Assembly (NCBI GenBank): GCA_016713735.1
Contig: JADJOP010000001.1
Location: forward strand, 525,090-589,089
Source of the DNA: Bryobacterales bacterium
GTDB lineage: Bacteria; Acidobacteriota; Terriglobia; Bryobacterales; Bryobacteraceae
DNA length: 64,000 nucleotides
Direction of reading: 5' to 3'
Within the stretch, counting starts at the first letter, position 1; the number at the start of each line of letters is the position of its first letter. Below the pieces are notes generated by a model. That model was given only the letters and a program-made list of their open reading frames with translations. It was not told the origin of the DNA and searched no databases. The translations under genes were made by a program, and so were the position numbers. Of this stretch, positions 57,153 through 64,000 are shown piece by piece.

Positions 57153-57830
57153 ATGAGAGCAACAATCTGGGTTTTGATGCTGGGCAGCGTAAGCCTGTTT
57201 GCGGCGAACAAGGACAACACGGAGCGGCTGGACAAGGCGGCGGCGGTATTCGACGAAGTGATGGGCATCTCCGACAAGGCCATACCGCAGACCCTTCTCG
57301 ACAAGAGCGAGTGCGTGGTGTTGGTGCCGGGGTTGAAGAAGGGCGCCTTCATCGTGGGAGCGAAGTTCGGGCGCGGGTTCATTTCGTGCCGCAACGCGGG
57401 CGGCGCGGGCTGGAGCGCTCCCGGGGCGGTGCGTGTGGAAGGCGGCAGCGTCGGGTTTCAGATCGGCGGCTCGGAAACCGATGTGATCATGCTCGTCATG
57501 AATGAGCGCGGCGTGGAGCGGCTGTTGCGCAGCAAGTTCACCCTGGGCGGCGATGCGAGCGTGGCGGCGGGCCCGGTGGGGCGTGACGCCTCGGCGCAGA
57601 CCGACGCCATGATGACGGCGGAGATTCTCACCTGGTCGCGGTCGCGGGGCGTGTTTGCCGGCGTGTCGCTGCAAGGGGCGACGCTGCGCCAGGACATCGA
57701 CGCGAACACGGATCTGTATGGCAAGGCCTATGAGAACGCGCAGATCGTGAAGAGCGGCCTTGGCGTTCCGGAGCCGGCCAAGAAGATGATCTCGCTGCTC
57801 GGTAAGTATTCGGCGCGCAAGTCAAAGTAA
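57153..57830 (+). CDS. SYLF-domain lipid-binding protein (Ysc84-like)
   Basis: 225 residues from the ATG at 57153, with AGGAG 10 bases before it; 57129 is an alternative start. Signal peptide MRATIWVLMLGSVSLFAA. SYLF domain: AIPQTLLDKSECVVLVPGLK, GAKFGRGFISCRN, GFQIGGSETDVIMLVMNERG, RLLRSKFTLGGDASVAAGPV and LTWSRSRGVFAGVSLQGATL. It binds phosphoinositides or membranes in eukaryotes; in bacteria the periplasmic role is unknown. Confidence 0.9.
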   Translation: MRATIWVLMLGSVSLFAANKDNTERLDKAAAVFDEVMGISDKAIPQTLLDKSECVVLVPGLKKGAFIVGAKFGRGFISCRNAGGAGWSAPGAVRVEGGSVGFQIGGSETDVIMLVMNERGVERLLRSKFTLGGDASVAAGPVGRDASAQTDAMMTAEILTWSRSRGVFAGVSLQGATLRQDIDANTDLYGKAYENAQIVKSGLGVPEPAKKMISLLGKYSARKSK

Positions 57831-57854
57831 CCGGCGCGCCGGAGACGAGCGCTT

Positions 57855-59075
57855 CTACCAATCCACAACGGAGCCGTCGTCGTCGTCGTAGCGGGCGAGG
57901 TAGGGGCGCGGCTCGCCGACCTGGGCCATGAGCTTGTTTTCGTCGATGGTGATGCCGAGGCCGGGTTCGGTGAGCAGCGGGCGATGGCCGTTGGTGACCG
58001 GCGGAAGCGGTTTGGCGAGCAGGTCGCTGTATTCGTTGTCACCGCGTTCCTGGATGAGGAAGTTGGGGATGGAGGCGGCGATCTGGAGGCTGGCCGCGAG
58101 CGAGCAGGGCCCTTGCGGGTTGTGCGGAGCGAGCGGTGAGTAGTAAGCCTCGGCCATGCCGGCGATGATCTTCAACTCGGTGATGCCGCCGGCGTAGCAG
58201 ATGTCGGGCTGCAGAATGACGGCGGCGCGCTTTTCGAGAATCTCCTTGAAGCCCCACTTGGTGAAGACGCGCTCGCCGGTGGCGATGGGGATGTGAGTCT
58301 TCCTGGCGAGCTCGGCCATCACGTCGACGTTGAGAGCTTGCACGATCTCCTCGTAGAACCAGGGATGGTAGGGCTCAAGGGCCTTGATGAGGACGCTTGC
58401 CGTGGGCGGCTGCACGGCGCCGTGGAACTCGATGCCGATGTCGACGCCCTTACCCACCTTTTCGCGCAGGGCCTTGAAGCGTTCGACGACCTCTTCGACG
58501 AACATCTGGCCTTCGTTGTACTTGAAGGGTGAGCGCTTGGTGCCGCGCACGCCGACCTTCATGGCGTTGACGCCGGTCTTTTCACTCAACTGGCCGTAGA
58601 CGCGAACGCGGTCGCGCGTGGGTCCGCCGAGGAGGCGGTGGACGGGGACGCCGTAGACTTTGCCGGTGATGTCCCAGAGGGCCTGGTCGATGCCGCTGGA
58701 GATGGCGGTCTTAATCGGGCCGCCGCGGTAGAAGGCGCCGCGGTGGATGGCCTGCCAGTGGAAGCCGACGCGGCGGGGGTCCTTGCCGACGAGATAGTCG
58801 GCCACTTCGAGCGCCCCGGCGGCGCAGGCCTTGGCGTCGTCCTTGAGCATTTCGCCCCAGCCGGTGACGCCGGCGTCGGTGGAGATTTTGACGAAGACCC
58901 AGGTGTTCTTGAGGACGAAGGTTTCCAGCTTCGTCACCTTGATGTTGTCGTTGGGGCCGATGGCGGCGGCGGCGTCGCAGCGTTTGGCCTTGAAGGCTTC
59001 CAGGCTGAAGAGCGCGGCGGGGCCGTAGAGCAGCGACTGAAGCCATGCGCGGCGATTGGATCGAGCAGGGAGCAT
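57855..59075 (-). CDS. Mandelate racemase/enolase-superfamily enzyme (galactonate dehydratase-like)
   Basis: 406 residues with an export-like N-terminus (RRAWLQSLLYGPAALFSLEA). Metal ligands appear to be in KGVDIGIEFHGAVQP, WFYEEIVQAL and IPIATGERVFTKWGFKEILE; a catalytic His lies in SPLAPHNPQGPCS. These agree with galactonate/gluconate-type dehydratases, which remove water from sugar acids. It fits the sugar-processing theme of the exported enzymes elsewhere in the window. The exact substrate is not certain. Confidence 0.87.
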   Translation of the reverse strand: MLPARSNRRAWLQSLLYGPAALFSLEAFKAKRCDAAAAIGPNDNIKVTKLETFVLKNTWVFVKISTDAGVTGWGEMLKDDAKACAAGALEVADYLVGKDPRRVGFHWQAIHRGAFYRGGPIKTAISSGIDQALWDITGKVYGVPVHRLLGGPTRDRVRVYGQLSEKTGVNAMKVGVRGTKRSPFKYNEGQMFVEEVVERFKALREKVGKGVDIGIEFHGAVQPPTASVLIKALEPYHPWFYEEIVQALNVDVMAELARKTHIPIATGERVFTKWGFKEILEKRAAVILQPDICYAGGITELKIIAGMAEAYYSPLAPHNPQGPCSLAASLQIAASIPNFLIQERGDNEYSDLLAKPLPPVTNGHRPLLTEPGLGITIDENKLMAQVGEPRPYLARYDDDDGSVVDW

Positions 59076-59279
59076 TTGGATTACCTCAGAACTGGATTCT
59101 GGCCTGCAACGGGCGGTAACCGTCGCGGACCTACGCCGGGCTTAGTGTGGTCATGCCAGCGTGTGCTGAACTGGCCGATACCTTATATCGAACGGGGCGC
59201 CTCGCGCAAGGGGGCACCCTTGAGCCACCACGAGGAGAGATTGCTCACCGTTGGCCTGGTGTCACGTCCAACCGTTCCG
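59076..59279. other. Divergent intergenic region
   Basis: Between the dehydratase-like gene and the PQQ-propeller gene. It must hold both promoters. I see no clear motif; the frame running through it into the next gene has no credible protein. Confidence 0.5.
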
Positions 59280-60734
59280 ATGCGCACGCTGACCGCCCTC
59301 CTCGCCCTGACGCTTCCGCTGGCCGCCGCGCCGCCCTCGACCGGGGAATGGCGGCAATTCCGGGGACCCAATGGAACGGGTGTGGGGTCCTCAACGGGGC
59401 TGCCGGTGGAGATGGACGGCTCGCACAACCTGACCTGGAAAGCGGCCACGCCTTCGTCGTATTCGTCGCCGGTGATGACGGCCGAGCGGGTGTACCTGAC
59501 TGGGCACGAAGACACGAAACTGTTGACGATTGCGCTGGACCGGACGAGCGGGCGCGAGCTCTGGCGCGCCGAGGCTCCGAAGCCGTGGCCGGTGAAGCCG
59601 AAGGGGCCGGCGAGCCCCTCGATGTCGTCGCCGGCCACCGACGGCGAGAACGTGTATGTCATCTGGGAGCATTCCGGCCTGCTCAGCTACGACAAGGCAG
59701 GCAAGCTGCGCTGGCGCCTGGCGCTGGGCGAGATTAACACGCCCTATGGCTTTGGCAGTTCGCCGGCGGTGTTTGGCTCGACCGTCGTGCTCATCTGCGA
59801 TCAGGATGGCGAGTCGTTCGTGCTGGCCGTTCACAAGGACACGGGCAAGCAGTTGTGGAAGACGGCGCGCCCGCATGCCCAGCACAGCTTCCCGACGCCG
59901 GTGTTGTTTGAACCGCGGGGCAAGGATGGCAAGGCGGGTCCGAAACAGGTAGTCGTTTCCGGTTCTCACCAGGTGGCGGGCTATTCACTGGCGACGGGGG
60001 AACGGCTGTGGTGGGTGGATGGCATGGCGTGGCAGGCCAAGCAGACGCCGCTGGTGGATGGCGGCACGATCTATGTGCTGTCGTCGATGCCGCCGATGCA
60101 GGAGTTGGGGCCGGTGCCGGCTGAGAAGACGCTGGCCGAGTTCCTCCAGAAGTACGACGCCAACAAGGACGGCAAGATGACCAAGGACGAGTCGCCCTCG
60201 GCCAAGCCGTATGGCATGCGCGAGCTGTGGTTCCTGTGGGACACGAATCAGAACGGCCAGTTGGATGCGGTCGAGGTGGAGATCTTCCTCAAGCGCAACA
60301 GCGCGCGCAGCGGGCTTTATGCTTTGCGGCCGGAGGGCGCGGGCGATCTTACGGGCACTGCCATCGCCTGGTCGTATCAGAAAGGGCTGCCCAACATTCC
60401 CTCGCCGCTGTTGTATCAGGGTCTGCTCTATGTGGTTCGCGAAGGCGGGATTCTCACCGCGTTGGAGCCGGGCACGGGCAACGTGGTGAAGCAGGGGCGC
60501 GTCACAGGGGCGCTGGGCGATTACTTTGCCTCGCCCGTGGCCGCCGATGGGAAGATCTTCCTGCTCACGCACGACGGCAAGTTGGCGGTGATGAAGGCCG
60601 GGGCGGAGTTTGAGGTGTTGAAGGTAAATGAACTGGATGAGACGTCGTGGGCGACACCGGCCATTGACGGCAACCAGGTGTTTGTGAAGACGCAGTCGGC
60701 GCTCTATTGTTTTGAGAGGAAGAAGCCGGGCTGA
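59280..60734 (+). CDS. Secreted PQQ-type beta-propeller protein with EF-hands
   Basis: 484 residues from the ATG at 59280; signal peptide MRTLTALLALTLPLAAAP. Propeller blades include EWRQFRGPNGTGVGSS, GKLRWRLALGEINTPYGFGS and GERLWWVDGMAWQAKQTPLV. Two calcium-binding EF-hand loops sit within the propeller: DANKDGKMTKDE and DTNQNGQLDAVE. Such proteins occur in acidobacterial and planctomycete exported sets. Because PQQ residues are not conserved in many members, enzyme activity is uncertain. Confidence 0.87.
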   Translation: MRTLTALLALTLPLAAAPPSTGEWRQFRGPNGTGVGSSTGLPVEMDGSHNLTWKAATPSSYSSPVMTAERVYLTGHEDTKLLTIALDRTSGRELWRAEAPKPWPVKPKGPASPSMSSPATDGENVYVIWEHSGLLSYDKAGKLRWRLALGEINTPYGFGSSPAVFGSTVVLICDQDGESFVLAVHKDTGKQLWKTARPHAQHSFPTPVLFEPRGKDGKAGPKQVVVSGSHQVAGYSLATGERLWWVDGMAWQAKQTPLVDGGTIYVLSSMPPMQELGPVPAEKTLAEFLQKYDANKDGKMTKDESPSAKPYGMRELWFLWDTNQNGQLDAVEVEIFLKRNSARSGLYALRPEGAGDLTGTAIAWSYQKGLPNIPSPLLYQGLLYVVREGGILTALEPGTGNVVKQGRVTGALGDYFASPVAADGKIFLLTHDGKLAVMKAGAEFEVLKVNELDETSWATPAIDGNQVFVKTQSALYCFERKKPG

Positions 60735-60754
60735 GTGCGGAGCGGGCCGCGGGC

Positions 60755-61981
60755 TTAGCGTTTCACGCCGGAGATGCAGCAGTCCTCCTGGGTGGCTTCG
60801 GGCACGGAGTCCTTGAGCCAGCAGGTGCCCATGCCGCCGGGCTCCCCGGGCTTGACGAAGGTCCAGGCGAGGCAGCGCGACTCCTTGTCGCATGTCGATT
60901 TGCAACGGGAGGGGCTGGAGGTGGCCATGTCGAAGGAGCGGTAGTCGCCGCCGGGGAGGTTGATGTTGACGCGCCAGCCGGTTGCGGCTGAGCCGACGGT
61001 GTCGCGGGGGCGGCCGCGCGGGGTGGTTCGGCCATCGTCGCTCTCGCCGAGTGTGGCGCCTTTGAGGCCGGAGATGCAGCAGTCCTCGCGGGTCGCTTCG
61101 GGGATGCTGTTTTTGAGCCAGCAGTAGCCCATGCCGCCGGGGGATTCCGGCTTGACCAGGGTCCAGGCCAGGCAGGCCGCCTCTTTCTCGCAGGCGGCCC
61201 GGCAGCGTTCGGGGTTGGAGGTGGCCATGTCGATGGCGCGGTAGTCGCCGCCGGGGAGATTGGTATTCACCTTCCAGTTGGCGGGCTCCATTCTGGACTC
61301 GCGGCGCGCCCCGGCCAGGGCCGCTTCAGCCACTCCGCCGCGCAGGGCGGCGAGTCCGGCCTCGGCGGTTGTCCTTCCCGAATGCGAGTATCCTCCCTGG
61401 GTGCGTCCCTCACTGAGCATTCCGGGCGAGGAGGTTTTGCGGTAGCCGGCGGGGATCTCAAAGAGGCTGGGCGGCTGCGGACCGGCGCGCAGGTTGCGGT
61501 TCTCCTGGATGAACCCCATCACATCCAACCGCACGGGGAGCTCGAGGGCGTCGGCGACCCAGACGATGGCGTGCAAGGGCTGGCCGTTGGGTTGGTTGCC
61601 GAGGCTGACGCGCATCTTTGTGCAGGCGTAGCCGAGCACGGTTTCCCTGCCCAGGGTCTGTTTGCGCATGTTCATCAGATCGAGATTGGACAGGTCGGTT
61701 TTGCCCGGCGGCTGGTTGGAAGAGAGGGACGTTTCGGAAAATTGCCGTTTGTCGACATACAGCGTCCAACTGACGCCCATGTCGCGGCGGGCAATGGTGA
61801 CGATGCGTCCCAGGGGCCCGGCAAGAAATCCTTCGACACGGGACTTCTGTCCCGAGACATAGAGTTTCAGGGTCTGGGTAACTTGTCCCTCATCAAGGAT
61901 CACCATGTCGGTGGAGTAATCGGTAATCTTGGCTGCCAGGAAGGCAGGAGATAAGAACAGGAGCAAGCAGGCGCGGTTCAT
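60755..61981 (-). CDS. Secreted protein with two PAN/Apple domains
   Basis: 408 residues; signal peptide MNRACLLLFLSPAFLAA. An N-terminal part of about 190 residues (LKLYVSGQKSRVEGFLAGPL) resembles DUF4412-type periplasmic proteins. A spacer follows, then two tandem PAN/Apple-like domains, about residues 240-309 and 338-408, each with six Cys. They share phrases: NLPGGDYRAIDMATSNPERC versus NLPGGDYRSFDMATSSPSRC, ending EDCCISGLKG versus EDCCISGVKR. Likely carbohydrate or protein binding outside the cytoplasm. Confidence 0.83.
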   Translation of the reverse strand: MNRACLLLFLSPAFLAAKITDYSTDMVILDEGQVTQTLKLYVSGQKSRVEGFLAGPLGRIVTIARRDMGVSWTLYVDKRQFSETSLSSNQPPGKTDLSNLDLMNMRKQTLGRETVLGYACTKMRVSLGNQPNGQPLHAIVWVADALELPVRLDVMGFIQENRNLRAGPQPPSLFEIPAGYRKTSSPGMLSEGRTQGGYSHSGRTTAEAGLAALRGGVAEAALAGARRESRMEPANWKVNTNLPGGDYRAIDMATSNPERCRAACEKEAACLAWTLVKPESPGGMGYCWLKNSIPEATREDCCISGLKGATLGESDDGRTTPRGRPRDTVGSAATGWRVNINLPGGDYRSFDMATSSPSRCKSTCDKESRCLAWTFVKPGEPGGMGTCWLKDSVPEATQEDCCISGVKR

Positions 61982-62145
61982 CGCGGTCTCCTCCGGAGCG
62001 GACGCGTGGCACGTCCGTTGTAAGTCCGCGAGTAGTGTACGCCTGCGTTGGGTGGGTGTCGAGAGAATTCAAACTCGCTTGAAACAAGCAGTTTGAAAGA
62101 GTCAAAGTTGGCGCCGGAGGGCCGGTTCCAGGGCCTGCGCTGGAG
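61982..62145. other. Intergenic stretch, no gene seen
   Basis: A short region between two minus-strand genes. No convincing terminator or repeat noted. Confidence 0.45.
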
Positions 62146-62933
62146 TTACACCGAATCGAGCGAGAGCGGCTTGGGCTGCTTGCCGTCGATATCGACGACG
62201 CCGTATTCCAGCGCCAGGGAGGCGGCCACGAGCACGCGGCCGGTCTTTTCAGCGAGGCGGGGGTCGCGGGCCAGGGCGTCGATGACGAGGCCGATGAACT
62301 CAGGGCTCTCACTGTTGCTTGCATCGATCCAGCCGGCGTTGACGGCTTCCATGACGGCCTCGGTGCGCACGAGTCCTGGGTAGAGGGAGACGACGCTCAC
62401 GCCGTGGGGTTGGAGGTCATGGGCCATGGCGGCGGCCATTTGTCGGTGGCCGATTTGGAGACGCCGTAGAGGACGTTGCCGATGTGTTTTTGGGCGGCCC
62501 AGAAGCTGAGGTGGACAATGAGGCCGCGGCCGCGGGCGATCATGAGCGGAGCGGCGTGGTACGAGGCGTCGTAGCCGGCTCGCACGCCGGCCTCCATCAT
62601 CGCTTTCCATGCCTCGGGTGGCTGTTGCCAGAAGGGCAGGCTCCAGGTGAAGACGCCGTCGCGGACCATGCAGTCATAGCCGCCCCAGGCGCCATTCACG
62701 AGCAGGTCGGGCGCGCCGCATTCGGCGGCCACGCGGGCAAAGAGGGCTGCCGTCTGGGCGGTGTCGGTGTGGTCGCAGGCGATGCGCTCGATCTCCCCAG
62801 GGAGTTGTGCCGTCAGGATGGTGCGGCCGGTGGCAAAGACGCGGTAGCCCGCTCGGTGGAGGGCGATGGCGACGCCTCGGCCGATGCCGCGGCTGGCTCC
62901 GGTAACGACGGCCACGCGCTGCGGGGCGCTCAC
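62146..62933 (-). CDS. Short-chain dehydrogenase/reductase, one-base frameshift
   Basis: From the GTG at 62933 the start VAVVTGASRGIGRGVAIALH has the NAD(P)-binding TGxxxGxG motif. The active-site Tyr and Lys are in YGVSKSATDK. Right after this, at AAA (62439-62441), the sense moves to another frame: MAAAMAHDLQPHGVSVVSLY, then PGLVRTEAVMEAVNAG, to the end at 62146. One missing A explains it, and the corrected length is 262 residues, typical for this family. The GTG overlaps the stop of the phosphodiesterase gene. Confidence 0.88.
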
Positions 62934-64000
62934 TGACCCAACACCTCGGCCACGGGTTTGCCGGCGCGCGGTTGGGCGGCGTTGTAATCTTCGCCGAGCA
63001 GCGCGGCGATGGTGGCCGCCACCTGGCTTTGGGTGATGGCGGGGATGTTCTTGCGTTCGCCCAGCGCTTTGGTGTCCGGGCCGAGGAAGGCCATCCAGAC
63101 GTCCTTGGACTGCGGCAGCTTCTGGCCGTGGCTGCGCCAGCCCACGGGGGCCTCGCCGCGCCCATGATCGACGGCCAAGACGAGGCTGGTGACGCCGCGC
63201 GAGGAGGGATCGCTTTGCGCCGCTTCCCACAGCCGCTTGACGTACTCATCCACGCGGCGGGCGGCGCGGAGATATTCGGTATAGTTGCCGGCGTGCGCCC
63301 AGTGGTCGGTTTCGCCAAGGGAGAGATAAAGCACGGCGGGCTTTTTGACGCGCCAGTACTCGAGGGCGGTGTGGAAGGGGTAGATGTCGTCGCATTCGCC
63401 TTCCACGTCGCGCGGGGCTTCGGCTTTCAACTGGTTCAGCATTTCGATCTTCGGCGTCATGGGCGACAGGGGGAAGGCGTCGAAGCCGGCGTTAACCGGG
63501 AAGCCGGCGCGGGGGGCGTTGAGGATCCAGGGAAAGGTATCCCAAGCCCCAAACGCGGCGATTTTGCCTTTGTAGGCGGGTTTGGCGTGGAGCCACTCCA
63601 GAACGCTCACGTTGGCGTTGTACTTTTTGTCGTTGCTGTCGACTTTGGGGTCGGGGAAGCCGGCGAAGATTTCGTTGTAGCCGGGATAGGAGAAGTTCAT
63701 GCCATTGGTGACATAGGCCTCCGAGCCGGCCTCGCGGTTGCCGTAGATCTGGCCTTGCGCGGCGATGACGCTCCAGAGGAAGGGCATGAGGGTTTTGCGC
63801 CGCTCGGCGGGCGTATCGCGCCAATACTCCTTCTTCAGGCCCCTCGACGTCATTACGGCGCCGTTTTCCCTTGTTCATGAGAGCCGCGTCGGCGTTTCCT
63901 GGAAGACCTCCTGCCAGCGCAGGCCGTCGGTCATGACAAAGATCACATTTTGTTTTGGTCCGGGTTTGGGCGTGGGCGGCGGTGAGGCCGGCGAGGGAAA
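62930..64000 (-). CDS. Alkaline-phosphatase-fold phosphodiesterase, cut by right edge, frame breaks near the start
   Basis: From 63853 a continuous 307-residue part shows NGMNFSYPGYNEIFAGFPDP, LYLSLGETDHWAHAGNYTEY and LVLAVDHGRGEAPVGWRSHG, with metal-binding Asp and His residues of the nucleotide pyrophosphatase/phosphodiesterase type. Upstream, NVIFVMTDGLRWQEVFQ holds the first metal Asp, and DAALMNK the phrase between, but these are in different frames, so at least two breaks lie at 63850-63900. The N-terminus, with its signal peptide, is outside or at the very edge of the window. Confidence 0.8.

Noticed and set aside
57831..57842. Palindrome ccggcgcgccgg after the SYLF gene as a terminator
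   Set aside because: It has no loop and no T run after it; a six-base GC palindrome arm is expected by chance at this GC content.
1..64000. CRISPR arrays, transposase or integrase genes, rRNA and tRNA genes
   Set aside because: No regular repeat-spacer pattern, no DDE or tyrosine recombinase motif and no tRNA-like cloverleaf were noticed on reading. Small tRNAs could be missed without a covariance search.

Overview
The window is a very GC-rich (by eye about two thirds G+C) bacterial chromosome segment. It most resembles an acidobacterium of the Solibacter/Bryobacter type. Reasons: a type II secretion locus of the form seen there, ECF sigma factors paired with Ser/Thr kinases, PEP-CTERM proteins, exported Gfo/Idh oxidoreductase, isomerase and sulfatase genes, LpxB (so a Gram-negative envelope), and repeats of a kind I remember from these genomes. 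This assignment is inference; no rRNA or tRNA gene was seen.

Layout. (1) 1-8769, minus strand: a T2SS operon gspF-G-H-I-J-K-L-M, a GspC-like gene, a small secreted protein and gspD (cut by the left edge). (2) 8770-25541: an accessory region between gspF and gspE, which are normally neighbours. It starts with two islands bounded by three copies of the gspF 5' end (8423-8832, 10359-10769, 13783-14027). The islands carry a frameshifted immunity-like gene pair, a nucleotidyltransferase module, a DUF1902/HicA pair whose antitoxin has a stop codon, MazEF and a Phd/Doc-like pair. Then follow a kinase/ECF sigma pair, a PEP-CTERM protein, a decayed doc piece, an oxidoreductase/isomerase pair, a decayed mazF piece, a chemoreceptor, a broken porin and a HEPN two-gene module. 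(3) 25542-28836, minus: gspE behind an ECF sigma factor, a membrane protein and a secreted protein. (4) 28935-36774: a second small-protein/nucleotidyltransferase module, RtcB, glycogen synthase, a sulfatase, alanine dehydrogenase, a peptidoglycan-binding protein and a lipoprotein. (5) 36845-41637: an orphan MazE tail, a large beta-propeller/phosphoesterase protein, and an AAA ATPase with a TOPRIM-like DUF4276 partner (possible defence pair). (6) 41699-64000: mostly ordinary chromosome, including a degenerate M1 peptidase, LpxB, CNNM transporter, M48 peptidase, acyl-CoA ligase, IMPase, QueD, bestrophin, SYLF protein, enolase-superfamily enzyme, PQQ-propeller protein, PAN-domain protein, an SDR and a phosphodiesterase cut by the right edge. 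A 183-base inverted-repeat-bounded element lies at 55331-55513.

How it fits together. The ECF sigma gene ahead of gspE and the gspF promoter share a two-part motif at nearly the same distance from the start codon. The two halves of the split T2SS locus may therefore still be co-regulated. The accessory region looks like repeated acquisition and decay of toxin-antitoxin or immunity modules at the gspF 5' end.

Caution: at least ten genes carry one or more frame breaks, many at runs of six or seven identical bases. Some are probably residual sequence errors; others (an 8-base tandem duplication in rtcB, the in-frame stop in the DUF1902 gene) do not look like that.
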